Shown in pieces: positions 44,187 to 53,357 of a DNA stretch of 64,000 nucleotides. The DNA is from Manganibacter manganicus (lineage in GTDB: Bacteria; Pseudomonadota; Alphaproteobacteria; Rhizobiales; Rhizobiaceae): assembly GCF_002075885.1 (NCBI RefSeq), contig NZ_MDET01000011.1, positions 1-64,000 on the forward strand, written 5' to 3'. Made by a program: the position numbers and the translations under genes. Every line of letters begins with the position of its first letter. Position 1 is the first letter of the stretch. The notes beneath the pieces are model-generated. The model was not told where the DNA came from. It saw only the letters and a list, made by a program, of their open reading frames with translations, and did no database searches.

Positions 44187-45211
44187 GCCGAGAGCTCTCG
44201 TCGGACGATTTCTGCTCCGGCGCTTAAAGCCTTCAGCTTGCCAGTCGCTACTTGACGGGGCAGGGGCGCCATGCCGCAGTTCGTGCAGGGATAGAGCTTG
44301 TCGGCATCCACGAACTGAAGCGCCTTTCGGAGCGTGTTGGCGACTTCCTCCGGTGTCTCGACGGTGTTGGTCGCCACGTCGATGGCCCCGACCATCACCT
44401 TCTTGCCGCGAACAAGTTCAATCAAATCGATCGGGACATGCGAGTTGTGGCATTCCAGAGAAATCAGGTTGATGTTGGATTTCTGTAGCTTTGGAAAAGA
44501 CTCCTCGTACTGCCTCCACTCCGACCCCAGAGTCTTTTTCCAATCCGTATTGGCCTTGATGCCGTAGCCGTAACAAATGTGGACGGCGGTCTCGCATTTG
44601 AGACCTTCAATCGCCCGTTCCAGAGTGGCAATGCCCCAATCATTCACGTCATCGAAGAAGACATTGAAAGCCGGCTCGTCGAACTGAATGATATCGACAC
44701 CGACAGCCTCCAGTTCCCTGGCTTCTTCATTGAGGGCTTTGGCGAATTCCCAGGCTAGTTTCTCACGGCTTTTATAGTGAGCATCATAGAGCGTATCGAT
44801 CATGGTCATGGGACCCGGCAGAGCCCATTTGATGGGCTGCTTGGTCTGCTGACGCAAAAATTTGGCATCTTCGACAAAAACCGGCTTCTGGCGAGAGACG
44901 GCACCAACTACTGTCGGCACACTTGCATCATAGCGATTACGAATTCTGACGGTCTCGCGCTTCTCGAAATCGACGCCGTCCAGATGCTCGATAAACGTCG
45001 TGACGAAGTGCTGGCGCGTCTGTTCGCCATCGCTGACGATATCAATGCCTGCCTGTTGCTGATCGTCCAGGGACAAACGCAAAGCGTCCTGTTTGCCCTC
45101 GACCAGTTCCTCGCCCTGCAGCTTCCAAGGCGACCAGAGTTTCTTGGGTTGTGCAAGCCAGGAGGGCTTCGGCAAGCTGCCAGCGGTTGACGTGGGTAGG
45201 AGTGTTTTCAA
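44183..45211 (-). CDS. mesD: Core methionine synthase MesD (B12-independent)
   Basis: A 342-residue MetE-like TIM-barrel that lacks the N-terminal half of standard MetE. Zinc ligands are visible in AVHICYGYG (His), SLECHNSHV (Cys) and YPCTNCGMAPLPRQVA (Cys). The start MKTLLPTSTAGSLPKPSWLA is the normal family opening. With a DUF1852/MesX gene directly upstream (27-base gap) it belongs to the MesD class of folate-independent methionine synthases, which needs MesX and oxygen. A B12 riboswitch precedes the operon, so it is expected to be made when cobalamin for MetH is lacking. Confidence 0.88.
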   Translation of the reverse strand: MKTLLPTSTAGSLPKPSWLAQPKKLWSPWKLQGEELVEGKQDALRLSLDDQQQAGIDIVSDGEQTRQHFVTTFIEHLDGVDFEKRETVRIRNRYDASVPTVVGAVSRQKPVFVEDAKFLRQQTKQPIKWALPGPMTMIDTLYDAHYKSREKLAWEFAKALNEEARELEAVGVDIIQFDEPAFNVFFDDVNDWGIATLERAIEGLKCETAVHICYGYGIKANTDWKKTLGSEWRQYEESFPKLQKSNINLISLECHNSHVPIDLIELVRGKKVMVGAIDVATNTVETPEEVANTLRKALQFVDADKLYPCTNCGMAPLPRQVATGKLKALSAGAEIVRRELSA

Positions 45212-45238
45212 GATATGTGACCTTATATTCGGTGTCGA

Positions 45239-46288
45239 TCAGGCGGCGCAATCAGCGGACCATTGCTCAAGAAGGGTCTTGTACGGCTTGATGAAGTGTT
45301 CTTCGGTGAATTTCCCCTGCTCCAAAGCCAGCCGGCTGCGTTCGTCTCGATCGTAGACGATGCGAGTCAGGGAGTAGTCCTGATGCTTCAGACTTGGCTG
45401 GTAGCATGCCCCTGCGGCCGCGTTCGCATTGTAGACTTCGGGTCGGTAAATCCTTTGAAACGTCTCCATCGTGCTGATGGCACTGATCAGCTCGAGATTG
45501 GTGTAATCGCCAAGCAGGTCGCCGATGAAATAGAAAGCCAGGGGCGCAACGCTGCCCGTGGGCATGAAATAGCGAACCTGCATCCCCATCTTTCCAAAAT
45601 ATCGATCGGTCGACGAGAATTCGTCCTGCCGGTATTCGGCGCCCATTATGGGATGATGATTGTCAGTCCGGTGATATGTCTTGCTGGTCGAAGCGCTTAT
45701 GCAGATGACGGGCGGCTTGCTGAAATGCGACCGATAAGTGTCTGAGCGCAGGAAGGACTTGAACAGATTTCCATGTAGATCGCCGAAATCATCCGGAATG
45801 CTGAACTTGGGCTGGTCCCTATTGTGTTCCGGCAGCACGACGCTGAAATCGTAGTCCCGCACATAAGACGAGAAATTATTCCCTACAACGCCATCAAAGC
45901 GCTCATGGGTCTTTCGATCAACGATAGTGGTGTTGAGCATTTCAATCAGAGGGAAGGCATTGCAGGCGCCTTCACCAGCAATCTCCATCTCTACTGAGAT
46001 AATCTCAAGCTCGACAGAATAACGATCGCCTCTGGGATTGTCCCAATGCGCCAGCGCGTTGAACCGATTGTCGATCATCCGTAGGGCGTTGCGCAGGTTC
46101 TCCTGGCGGCTCTCGCCTCTCGCCAGATTGGCAAAATTGGTCGTGATCCGCGTATTGTCTGAGGGGCGATAATCCTCATCGAAGCGAATGCTCTTGAGGC
46201 GAAACGTAAAGGCGTCGCTCATCGTGATCTGCCGGCGATCGACTTCTGGCACGCCCAGAGTGGCTATTGTAGTTGCGGTTTGAGACAT
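45239..46288 (-). CDS. mesX: MesX, putative oxygenase (DUF1852)
   Basis: A 349-residue protein, or 327 residues if it starts at 46222 (MSDAFTFRLKSIRFDEDYRP), which aligns better with the usual family start. Family blocks are TRITTNFANLARGESRQENL, RFNALAHWDNPRGDRYSVEL and SFLRSDTYRSHFSKPPVICI. MesX is required for MesD-dependent methionine synthesis and may make or process the methyl donor using O2. First gene of the mesX-mesD operon; the cobalamin riboswitch ends roughly 110 bases upstream. Confidence 0.88.
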   Translation of the reverse strand: MSQTATTIATLGVPEVDRRQITMSDAFTFRLKSIRFDEDYRPSDNTRITTNFANLARGESRQENLRNALRMIDNRFNALAHWDNPRGDRYSVELEIISVEMEIAGEGACNAFPLIEMLNTTIVDRKTHERFDGVVGNNFSSYVRDYDFSVVLPEHNRDQPKFSIPDDFGDLHGNLFKSFLRSDTYRSHFSKPPVICISASTSKTYHRTDNHHPIMGAEYRQDEFSSTDRYFGKMGMQVRYFMPTGSVAPLAFYFIGDLLGDYTNLELISAISTMETFQRIYRPEVYNANAAAGACYQPSLKHQDYSLTRIVYDRDERSRLALEQGKFTEEHFIKPYKTLLEQWSADCAA

Positions 46289-46399
46289 GGCTTACCCCAA
46301 TGAGTTGGGGGCATGGGTCAGCGGACACATAGCAAGACAGACCGCTCCGCGGCCTCCGCTACGGCACACTGGGACACCCCGCCCGTGGACGTTTTTCGC

Positions 46400-46590
46400 C
46401 AAGGCAGGTCTCCTGGCTCGCGGGTCATCGCTTCCGTCCGCCTTCCCAGGGCTCACCCCAGTGACATGATGAACGTCAGCTCGCCGCTTACAGTTGCGGG
46501 GGCAGCTCCGGCTTTCCCGAATGAGGCGGGGCACCGACTTCCCTCTTAGCCCCGGCACGTTGCACACAACGAGCGAGGAACCTAGGCATC
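46400..46590 (-). ncRNA. Cobalamin (B12) riboswitch upstream of mesX-mesD
   Basis: Read on the minus strand the AdoCbl aptamer is complete: GGCTAAGAGGGAAGTCGGTG, GCTGCCCCCGCAACTGTAAG, GTCACTGGGG, CTGGGAAGG and GCGAGCCAGGAGACCTGCC (46402-46420 in plus coordinates). It lies directly before mesX and should shut off the B12-independent methionine synthase when cobalamin is present. Confidence 0.93.
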
Positions 46591-46762
46591 TTCACCTTCC
46601 TTCAATTGCCGAACGATGTCAACATCGCATAAAGAAATGTTTATATCTTTAAGTCATGGGTATTGAGATTGGATTTTGCGGCACCTGAATTTCCGGCGAG
46701 TCCTCGGCGCCGTCTTCCTGGGAACGGACAGTGCTTCCTGCTGCGCTGGTTTCCACTAATCC

Positions 46763-46800
46763 TTGCCTATGCGTTCAACGCAATCTATATTCCGTTCAAC
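46763..46800 (+). promoter_or_regulatory. TA promoter with 21-bp-spaced direct repeats, second copy
   Basis: TTGCCT (46763-46768), 17 bases, TATATT (46786-46791), with CGTTCAAC at 46772-46779 and 46793-46800. Layout and spacing are the same as at 19460-19497. Confidence 0.7.
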
Positions 46801-46813
46801 ATAGGAGGCTCTC

Positions 46814-47110
46814 ATGGCTGCGCAAACACGGATGGTTGTAGAAGGCGAAGCAACGGTCGCATTGACCCGCAATAAGCTCGTACTCGAGCAAGCGAAAGCC
46901 GCCGGCCTCCTCGGGGCCGCAAAGAATACCCGTCTTTCGGGGCGCGTGCCGTCGGAGTTGATTGAGGCGGCCAAGAAGCGCGCCCATGTCACCTCGGACA
47001 CGGAGCTGTTGGAGCTGGCGCTGTCGCGCCTGGCCCTCGAAGACGACTTTGGCGCCCGGCTGGTCGGCCGCAAGGGCAGCGTCCCGGCGGATATAGATCT
47101 TGGGGTTTGA
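46814..47110 (+). CDS. Antitoxin of the second PIN-domain TA pair
   Basis: A 98-residue paralogue of the 19512 antitoxin, with AGGAGG five bases before the ATG. The block LGAAKNTRLSGRVPSELIEA and the following HVTSDTELLELALSRLALED are identical or nearly so in the two copies; the first ~18 residues differ, which may give each antitoxin its own specificity. The toxin start overlaps its last codons by 11 bases. Confidence 0.75.
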   Translation: MAAQTRMVVEGEATVALTRNKLVLEQAKAAGLLGAAKNTRLSGRVPSELIEAAKKRAHVTSDTELLELALSRLALEDDFGARLVGRKGSVPADIDLGV

Positions 47111-47690
47111 TCTTTCCGAAACCCTCCGATCGCTCAAGCCGCAAAAGTATACCGGAACGCTGAATCGGAGGGTCGACGACGATCTCCCATGGGTTGCTGA
47201 TGAACCCGCGATTGGGGGACCCTTGTTTCTGGATACGAGCGTCTATCTGGATGTCCTGCAGGGACGATCGCCGGCGGAAGTCGATACGCTGCTCACCTAT
47301 CGCCGATGCCACCATTCCGCCGTCTGCCTGTCTGAGCTGATCCACGCCTTTGGTCGGCTCGACCCGAAACATGCCTCCACAAAAGCTATCCTCGAGACAA
47401 TTAAAGCCACGGCAGAGGACATTCCGGACCACCGTCTTCATGCCCCGGATGCAGCGATCTGGGGACAGGCTGGTGTGTTGGCTGGTTTGCTCTTCCGGCT
47501 GAGCAATCTGCCCAAGGGAGAGGGGCACGAGCGCCGCTTCGTAAATGACGCCCTCGTGTTCCTGCAGGCGCGTCAGTTGGGAGCGAGCGTACTGACAGGT
47601 AACATCCGGGATTTTGATTTCCTCACCCAGATCCTGCCGACCGGACGGATCATCCTCTATCGAGCTCCCGCGGGACCGCGGCCATCATGA
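47100..47690 (+). CDS. PIN-domain toxin, second copy
   Basis: A 196-residue PIN-domain protein starting at TTG 47100 and closely related to the toxin at 19798. Catalytic acids are in LFLDTSVYLDVLQG, VCLSELIHAFG, RRFVNDALVF and LTGNIRDFDFL. Sequence changes relative to the first copy are spread along the protein, so this is an old duplication or independent acquisition, not a recent copy. It is expected to act as an RNase toxin. Confidence 0.85.
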   Translation: MGFDLSETLRSLKPQKYTGTLNRRVDDDLPWVADEPAIGGPLFLDTSVYLDVLQGRSPAEVDTLLTYRRCHHSAVCLSELIHAFGRLDPKHASTKAILETIKATAEDIPDHRLHAPDAAIWGQAGVLAGLLFRLSNLPKGEGHERRFVNDALVFLQARQLGASVLTGNIRDFDFLTQILPTGRIILYRAPAGPRPS

Positions 47691-47997
47691 CCGACCTGAT
47701 AGCCCCTCCTGTCGAGTGGCGCTGTGAGGTGGAGTCGCCAAACGCCCACTCTCGTAGGCGGCACGCTGGACGCACCGTCCTCGCTGATGGTGCTGAAAGC
47801 GACGCGTCGCCTAAATCGCTGGAACGCGCTGCTTCCGTTGCAGTGCGCAACGGTCGTCGCGGGACTGCCCGGTCTCGGCATGGCCGGCTACCGCAACATC
47901 GCTCGACGCTGCCGTCAACAATTGCGGGTCTTGGACCATGTCCTCAATCCGAGACAAGGGACAAGCAGCGGATTGGTGAAGCACACCAACACCAGTG
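47691..47997. other. Spacer without a recognisable gene
   Basis: No open frame here has a ribosome site or a sequence I recognise. Frames on both strands are open only by high G+C content. Confidence 0.4.
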
Positions 47998-48780
47998 TCA
48001 TTCGACAAGCCCGAAGACCGGGCCAAATCCGCCGTGCCATGACATGTCGCTACGGCCCAGGCGAGGCTCGTATATGCCCACGCCGTTCCCGCCATCCAGA
48101 AACAGCGCATTGGGACAACTGAGACGGTCGCGAAACAGGCGCGCGAAGTCATGAAAGTTCACGGCGCCCTCGCTTATTGCGAAGCGGACTAGCCTCCCGT
48201 CACAGACTCCGACGCCGCTTCGACGCGTACGATCGCTCGATCCGACAATGAAGATGGGGTTCAGCTTGTTCTTGATGACGAGCATCGGGCCGGACTGGGT
48301 GGCAAACCGCGCCTTTGGTCGGCTCTCCAGATATTCGGTCGTCGGCAGGATCCCTGCACCGGCGTCATTCAGAAAGAACACGCCATTCGGCTTCTTGTAA
48401 AAGTTGGGAACCTTTCCAGCCGGGCCATCCATTGTCTTGGTGCTGGCCGGCCGCAGTTCCTGGCCGTTCTCGACATAGAGCCCGATCGGCGAGAAGTCGG
48501 TCAGATACATGCCGGCGTTCATCGCGAATGTCAGCGTCCGTCCGTGGTCGGAGAGTGACTTGGCTAGGGCTGGGAAGCGGCGATAGGGCTCGTCGCGGGC
48601 GTCCTTCCAAAACAGCCGAAGGTCATCGTGCCCCGGCTTCGCGGTGCAAACGATGAATTTTGCGTCCTCGAAGGTTTGCTCCTCGCACGGTTGGGACAGG
48701 ACGGGTTGCACAGTTGCGAAGGAGAATACGAGTAAGAAAAGCGGGATCGGAGCGAGATGTTTGGGAAAAAATATCATCAT
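47998..48780 (-). CDS. Exported phosphodiester glycosidase-like protein
   Basis: A 260-residue protein starting at the ATG pair near 48780, where a signal peptide begins (PIPLFLLVFSFATVQPVLS). The mature part has the NAGPA/phosphodiester glycosidase signature: TLTFAMNAGMYLTDFSPIGL, PNGVFFLNDAGAGILPTTEY, ATQSGPMLVIKNKL and CPNALFLDGGNGVGIYEP. Such proteins hydrolyse sugar phosphodiesters in exopolysaccharide or envelope metabolism. It would act in the periplasm. Its direction opposes the nuclease gene at 48996. Confidence 0.8.
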   Translation of the reverse strand: MMIFFPKHLAPIPLFLLVFSFATVQPVLSQPCEEQTFEDAKFIVCTAKPGHDDLRLFWKDARDEPYRRFPALAKSLSDHGRTLTFAMNAGMYLTDFSPIGLYVENGQELRPASTKTMDGPAGKVPNFYKKPNGVFFLNDAGAGILPTTEYLESRPKARFATQSGPMLVIKNKLNPIFIVGSSDRTRRSGVGVCDGRLVRFAISEGAVNFHDFARLFRDRLSCPNALFLDGGNGVGIYEPRLGRSDMSWHGGFGPVFGLVE

Positions 48781-48995
48781 CAACAGGTCCCGGAGACAAC
48801 GGGAAAGACCGTACGTGAACTGATCTCTACCAGAAATGATCCGTGGTTTCCTCAATGGCAACAGGCTCATGCGCGACAGCGTTCATGCCGCACTGCTGAT
48901 CCTGGATTTGGGGCCATTTGAAAGGATGTCGAAAGGGCATGTTCAACTATTTCTTCTAGGTTTCCCAGCGGGCAATCAGGGGTATCGATAGACCG

Positions 48996-49826
48996 ATGGG
49001 CAAGGTCGTCAATTTCCAGCGACAGAAGTCGGGTAGGGCAGGGGGTATCCCCACGATCCTTGCCGCCATAGGTATCGCTGGCGCGACCGGATACTTCGGC
49101 CCGGGTCTTATGGGAAAATTGCCGCTGTCGAACGGTGTGCAGATGGCCGCTTCGAGCAGAGCGGGAACCATCGTCGGCCGGGCGTCGGTGATCGACGGCG
49201 ACACGATCGAGATCCACGGTGAGCGGATTCGCTTCAATGGCATCGACGCACCGGAGTCCGCCCAGCCCTGCGCGGACTCCGGTGGTCGGATTTATCGATG
49301 CGGAGCCAGATCAGCAGAAGCACTGTCGGAATGGCTGGCAGCATCGTCGCCGACGACCTGCAAATTCGTCGAGCGAGACCAGTATGGCCGTTTCGTCGGC
49401 AACTGTACTCGTGCCGACGGCGCGAGCGTTCAGAGATGGCTTGTCCGTAATGGGTACGCCATGGACTGGCCGCGCTATTCGAACGGCGCGTTCGCAAAAG
49501 AGCAATCCGCGGCCAGGTCGGAAAAGATCGGCATCTGGCAAGGAACGGTTCAGCCGCCATGGGAGTGGCGGGCGGCGCAGCGCGGGAAGGCTGATACCTC
49601 GTCGGTCGTTTCCCCGATGTCGTCAGCTACATCGCCTGCCGCAGCCTCCGAACAGTCGGGCGCGTGCAACATCAAAGGTAACATCTCTCGGAATGGGGTG
49701 CACATCTACCACGTACCCGGTCAGAAATATTATGCGCAGACGCGGATATCGGCGGGCAAAGGCGAACGCTGGTTCTGCACGGAGCAGGAAGCTCGGGCGG
49801 CAGGCTGGCGCCGGTCGCAGCAGTAG
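48996..49826 (+). CDS. Thermonuclease (SNase) family protein
   Basis: A 276-residue protein with one N-terminal membrane or signal segment (GIPTILAAIGIAGATGYFG). The SNase fold follows: VIDGDTIEIHGERIRFNGID (Asp and Arg catalytic residues), APESAQPC, CKFVERDQYGRFVGNC and YAMDWPRYSNGAFAKEQSAA. A C-terminal extension (GVHIYHVPGQKYYAQTRISA, GERWFCTEQEARAAGWRR) is common in alphaproteobacterial versions. It probably degrades nucleic acids outside the cytoplasm. A short remnant of a similar gene lies near 62.9 kb. Confidence 0.85.
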   Translation: MGKVVNFQRQKSGRAGGIPTILAAIGIAGATGYFGPGLMGKLPLSNGVQMAASSRAGTIVGRASVIDGDTIEIHGERIRFNGIDAPESAQPCADSGGRIYRCGARSAEALSEWLAASSPTTCKFVERDQYGRFVGNCTRADGASVQRWLVRNGYAMDWPRYSNGAFAKEQSAARSEKIGIWQGTVQPPWEWRAAQRGKADTSSVVSPMSSATSPAAASEQSGACNIKGNISRNGVHIYHVPGQKYYAQTRISAGKGERWFCTEQEARAAGWRRSQQ

Positions 49827-49989
49827 GGCGATTCGCGAATGCCACGCGCCAGGGTTGTCACCGTCCCCAACCTGCGGGTGGCGGTCGTGCCAAGCGGTTG
49901 GCTATGCCTTGGAAGCAGAGGATCTCCCGTGTCGCCAGCGTGCGACGACCGCGCTAGAAGCACCATGCTGTCGTCTCACCGCCACGCGC

Positions 49990-50017
49990 TTGACTGGATG
50001 GCCTTCCACGCTATAGT
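49990..50017 (+). promoter_or_regulatory. Promoter of the thiamin operon
   Basis: TTGACT (49990-49995), 16 bases, TATAGT (50012-50017), immediately before the TPP riboswitch. Confidence 0.55.
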
Positions 50018-50027
50018 TCCGGCGAAT

Positions 50028-50115
50028 TCCGAGGGGTGCATCAAACGGTGCTGAGACGGCGGTGAGCCGGACCCTTGAACCTGATCCGGGTCATACCGGC
50101 GTAGGAACGGAACAA
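50028..50115 (+). ncRNA. TPP (THI-box) riboswitch
   Basis: The THI element is plain: GAGGGGTGC, GGTGCTGAGACGG, ACCCTTGAACCTGATCCGGG and TCATACCGGCGTAGG. It lies just upstream of the thiamin salvage and transport operon and should repress it when thiamin pyrophosphate is plentiful. Confidence 0.93.
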
Positions 50116-50234
50116 GGGCCATTTCGGCAATCCTGATCATTCTTCGCCCAGCCTGGATCTCCACGATGTTGTCGGGAGATCGCCATGCTTTTACATCGCC
50201 CCACCAGCCAGTTGAGTCCTGAGTGCCAGGACAG

Positions 50235-51023
50235 ATGCTGATGTTGGCGCCCTTTCGCGCAGCGACGCGCACGCTGGCGGTACTCGTTGCCGCATGGCAG
50301 GCGCTGGTCTGGATATTTTCGCCGCCGCGCTACATCTTGCCCGCCCCGCTCGACGTGCTTGGCGCCTTATGGCGCCAGCCAGGCTATTTCTTGGCAAACA
50401 CATGGGTGACGCTGGCTGAGATCGCCGTCGGCTTCGTAGCGGGAACATTGATTGGCGTCACCATCGCGCTCGGCGTGGCCGCTCTGCCGCGTTTCGGCAA
50501 TCTCGTCTGGCCGATGGTGCTGGTGTCGCAGGCCTTTCCCGTCTTCGTCATCGCGCCGCTGCTGGTGCTTTGGTTCGGCTTCGGCATGGCCTCCAAAGTG
50601 GTGATGACGACGCTCATCATCTTCTTTCCCGTCGCCTCCGCCTTCGCGGACGGGCTGCGCCGGATCGACCCCGAGATCATCGACGCCACCGCGATAACCG
50701 AAGCGACCCACTGGCAGACACTGATCCGCGTGCGCGTGCCGCTGGCCCTGCCTTCGCTTGTTTCCGGATTGCGCGTCGCCGCGCCTCTGGCGCCGCTCGG
50801 CGCCATTATCGGCGAATGGGTCGGCGCGTCGGCGGGTCTCGGTTTCGTCATGGTGCAGGCCAATGCCCGCATGCAGACCGACACGACGTTCGCCGCCATG
50901 GCGATCATAGCCCTGCTGACGCTGGCGCTGCGCCGCGCGGTCGATCGGCTGGGGCCTCTTCTCACCCCCTGGGCTGAAGAAAACGAATTTTCCCATCGCG
51001 TCAACAAAGGGAAGCGACCATGA
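50235..51023 (+). CDS. thiX: ABC transporter permease, thiamin-precursor type (ThiX-like)
   Basis: A permease of about 262 residues; ATGs at 50235 and 50241 and a GTG at 50223 are possible starts. It has the six-helix BPD_transp_1 fold (ILPAPLDVLGALWRQPGYFL; WVTLAEIAVGFVAGTLIGVT) and the EAA loop (ITEATHWQTLIRVRVPLALP). The operon sits behind a TPP riboswitch and the next gene is a ThiY-like binding protein, so the substrate is probably the pyrimidine precursor (formylaminopyrimidine/HMP). The cognate ATPase (ThiZ) is not in the operon. Confidence 0.85.
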   Translation: MLMLAPFRAATRTLAVLVAAWQALVWIFSPPRYILPAPLDVLGALWRQPGYFLANTWVTLAEIAVGFVAGTLIGVTIALGVAALPRFGNLVWPMVLVSQAFPVFVIAPLLVLWFGFGMASKVVMTTLIIFFPVASAFADGLRRIDPEIIDATAITEATHWQTLIRVRVPLALPSLVSGLRVAAPLAPLGAIIGEWVGASAGLGFVMVQANARMQTDTTFAAMAIIALLTLALRRAVDRLGPLLTPWAEENEFSHRVNKGKRP

Positions 51024-51958
51024 TGCGTGCTCTGATATTTGCCGTTCTGATCGGCTTTGCCGCCACCGGCGCCGCGCGGGCGCAAGACCGGCTTACCGTG
51101 CTGCTGGAATGGTTCGTCAATCCCGACCATGCCCCGCTTGTCGTGGCGCGCGAACTCGGCCTGTTCGAGAAGGCGGGACTGGATGTCGAACTGCTGCCGC
51201 CTTCCGATCCCTCCATCGTGCCGCGCGCGGTGGCCTCGGGGCAGGCGGATGTCGGCATCCATTACCAGCCCAACCTCTATCTGGATCACGCGGCGGGCGT
51301 TCCGCTCATCCGGTTCGGCACGCTGGTCGAGACGCCGCTCAACACGCTCACCGTGCTGGCCGATGGGCCGATCGCGGGCATCGAGGACCTGAAAGGCAAG
51401 CGCATCGGCTTTTCCGTCTCCGGCTTCGAGGACGCCATGCTCGGCCGCATGCTGGAACATGTGGGCGTGGACAGGAAAAGCGTGGAGCTGATCAACGTCA
51501 ATTTCGCGCTGACGCCCTCGCTCATTGGTGGTCAGGTCGATGCCACCATCGGCGGTTTCCGCAATTTCGAACTGACGCAGATGCGGCAAGAAGGCCATGA
51601 AGGCCGGTCCTTCTTTCCCGAGGAGCATGGCGTTCCGGTCTATGACGAATTGATCTTCGTCACGCGGCCAGAACTGGTTAGCGACGATCGGCTCAAGCGT
51701 TTCCTTGGAGCCGTCGAACAGGGCGCGATCTACCTCACCAACCACCCCGACGAGAGCTGGAAGCTGTTCACCCATGCCTACCCCGATCTCGACGATAAAC
51801 TGAACCGCCAGGCCTGGGTCGACACGCTGCCGCGCTTCGCCAAGCGGCCCTTCGCGCTCGACCGCGCACGCTATGCCCGGTTTGGCGCGTTCATGGCCGA
51901 GAGCGGGCTGATCAAGGCCGCTCCGGCGGTGGACGACATTGCGGTGGAACTACAATGA
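51020..51958 (+). CDS. thiY: Periplasmic pyrimidine-precursor binding protein (ThiY/NMT1-like)
   Basis: A 312-residue protein with a signal peptide (ALIFAVLIGFAATGAARAQ). The NMT1/THI5-like fold is shown by LTVLLEWFVNPDHAPLVVAR, GLDVELLPPSDPSIVPRAVA and VGIHYQPNLYLDHAAGVPLI. NMT1-like binding proteins capture thiamin pyrimidine precursors. Start overlaps the permease end (ATGA), and its own stop overlaps thiM. Confidence 0.88.
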   Translation: MMRALIFAVLIGFAATGAARAQDRLTVLLEWFVNPDHAPLVVARELGLFEKAGLDVELLPPSDPSIVPRAVASGQADVGIHYQPNLYLDHAAGVPLIRFGTLVETPLNTLTVLADGPIAGIEDLKGKRIGFSVSGFEDAMLGRMLEHVGVDRKSVELINVNFALTPSLIGGQVDATIGGFRNFELTQMRQEGHEGRSFFPEEHGVPVYDELIFVTRPELVSDDRLKRFLGAVEQGAIYLTNHPDESWKLFTHAYPDLDDKLNRQAWVDTLPRFAKRPFALDRARYARFGAFMAESGLIKAAPAVDDIAVELQ

Positions 51959-52698
51959 GCATGCCTGCTGGGAACTGGGCCGACCTGCCTCAATGGCCGA
52001 CCTCCATGCTGGAGCGCGTGCGCAAGCAGGCTCCGCGCGTGCACTGCCTGATGAACACTGTCGTGCAGAAGCTGGTGGCGGACGGGCTTTCGGCGCTGGG
52101 CGCGATCCCGTCCATGACCTCATCCACGGAAGAGGTGCAGGATTTCGCGCGCAAGGCCGACGCCTTGGTCGTCAATCTCGGCACGCTCGACAAACAGCGC
52201 CGCGAGGCCATCGGCCTTGCCGTGGATGTGGCTGCCGCACGCGAAATTCCATGGGTGCTCGACCCGGCACATTGCGATTACTCGCCACCACGTGCCCGTT
52301 TCGCGCAGGATCTGCTGCAACGCCAGCCCACCGCGTTGCGCGCCAACGCTGCCGAATATGGATTGCTGACAGTGCCGGATCGCGTCGTCGCCGTCGAGAC
52401 CGGCGTCGTCGATCACATCAGCTTCGCCGGACAAACAATATCGGTCGCCAATGGCGATCCGCTCATGGCCAAGGTCACGGGCACAGGCTGTCTGTCGGGC
52501 GCGGTGATCGCAGCCTTTCTCGCAGTAGATGACGACCGCCATGCAGCGACCGCAGCCGCGATGCTGGTGCTCGGCGTGGCGGCGGAAAAGGCCGCCCTGA
52601 GCGCCAGCGGGCCAGGCAGCTTCGAGCCGGCTTTGCTCGATGCGCTCGCGGCACTCGATGGCGGGGACATTCTGGAAAGAGCGAAGGTAACGGGATGA
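51955..52698 (+). CDS. thiM: Hydroxyethylthiazole kinase ThiM
   Basis: A 247-residue ribokinase-fold enzyme. MNTVVQKLVADGLSALGAIP is the typical N-terminal block, ALVVNLGTLDKQRREAIGLA follows, and KVTGTGCLSGAVIAAFLAVD carries the anion hole and catalytic Cys. The usual DPVGxGAT is DPAHCDYS here, as in a divergent alphaproteobacterial subgroup. It phosphorylates hydroxyethylthiazole for thiamin salvage. Overlaps both neighbours by four bases. Confidence 0.9.
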   Translation: MSMPAGNWADLPQWPTSMLERVRKQAPRVHCLMNTVVQKLVADGLSALGAIPSMTSSTEEVQDFARKADALVVNLGTLDKQRREAIGLAVDVAAAREIPWVLDPAHCDYSPPRARFAQDLLQRQPTALRANAAEYGLLTVPDRVVAVETGVVDHISFAGQTISVANGDPLMAKVTGTGCLSGAVIAAFLAVDDDRHAATAAAMLVLGVAAEKAALSASGPGSFEPALLDALAALDGGDILERAKVTG

Positions 52699-53357
52699 GC
52701 AAGCTCGACTACAGACTGAACGCGATCGTGGACGGCAGCTTGCAAGACGTCGGCGATTTGGCCGAACTTGCCGCGATTGCTGCCGGGAATGGCGCGACGA
52801 TCGTCCAGTACCGCGACAAGGATGCGCCGACACGGACCATGGTCGAGCGTGCGGCCGCAATCCGGGCCGCGCTCGCCGGCAGCGGGGTGCCGCTCGTCGT
52901 CAACGACCGGATCGACGTCGCGCTGGCGGCGGAGGCCGAAGGCGTCCATCTCGGCCGCGACGACATGGATGTGGCGACGGCGCGCCGCTTGCTCGGCCCG
53001 GATGCGATCATCGGCGTGACCGTCAAGAACGAGGCGGACGCCGACATGGCCATCGCCGCACCGTGCGACTATGCCTGCATCGGCGGCGTGTTCGAGACTT
53101 TATCGAAGCAGAACCCCGACGCGCCGGTCGGCATCGAGGGCTTCGCGGCCCTGCGCAGGCGGATCGGCGTGGCAAAGCCTGACCTGCCGGTCGGCGCCAT
53201 TGCCGGCATCGATGCCGGACGCGCCCGCGACGTGGTGAAGGCGGGGGCATCGGGTGTCGCAGTCATCTCCGCCGTTTTTCGGGCAACGGACATCGCGGCG
53301 GCGTCGCGCGATTTGCGGCGCGCGGTGGACGATGCGCTGGAGGGGCGTTCGTCATGA
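52695..53357 (+). CDS. thiE: Thiamine-phosphate synthase ThiE
   Basis: A 220-residue TIM-barrel enzyme: ATIVQYRDKDAPTRTMVERA (pyrophosphate-binding start), VPLVVNDRIDVALAAEAEGV, HLGRDDMD, ACIGGVFETLSKQN and GASGVAVISAVF. It joins HMP-PP and thiazole phosphate. Start and stop overlap its neighbours by four bases, so the block is tightly coupled. Confidence 0.95.
   Translation: MSKLDYRLNAIVDGSLQDVGDLAELAAIAAGNGATIVQYRDKDAPTRTMVERAAAIRAALAGSGVPLVVNDRIDVALAAEAEGVHLGRDDMDVATARRLLGPDAIIGVTVKNEADADMAIAAPCDYACIGGVFETLSKQNPDAPVGIEGFAALRRRIGVAKPDLPVGAIAGIDAGRARDVVKAGASGVAVISAVFRATDIAAASRDLRRAVDDALEGRSS

Noticed and set aside
50384..51775. 463-codon minus-strand frame across thiX-thiY
   Set aside because: Runs antisense through two clear transporter genes.
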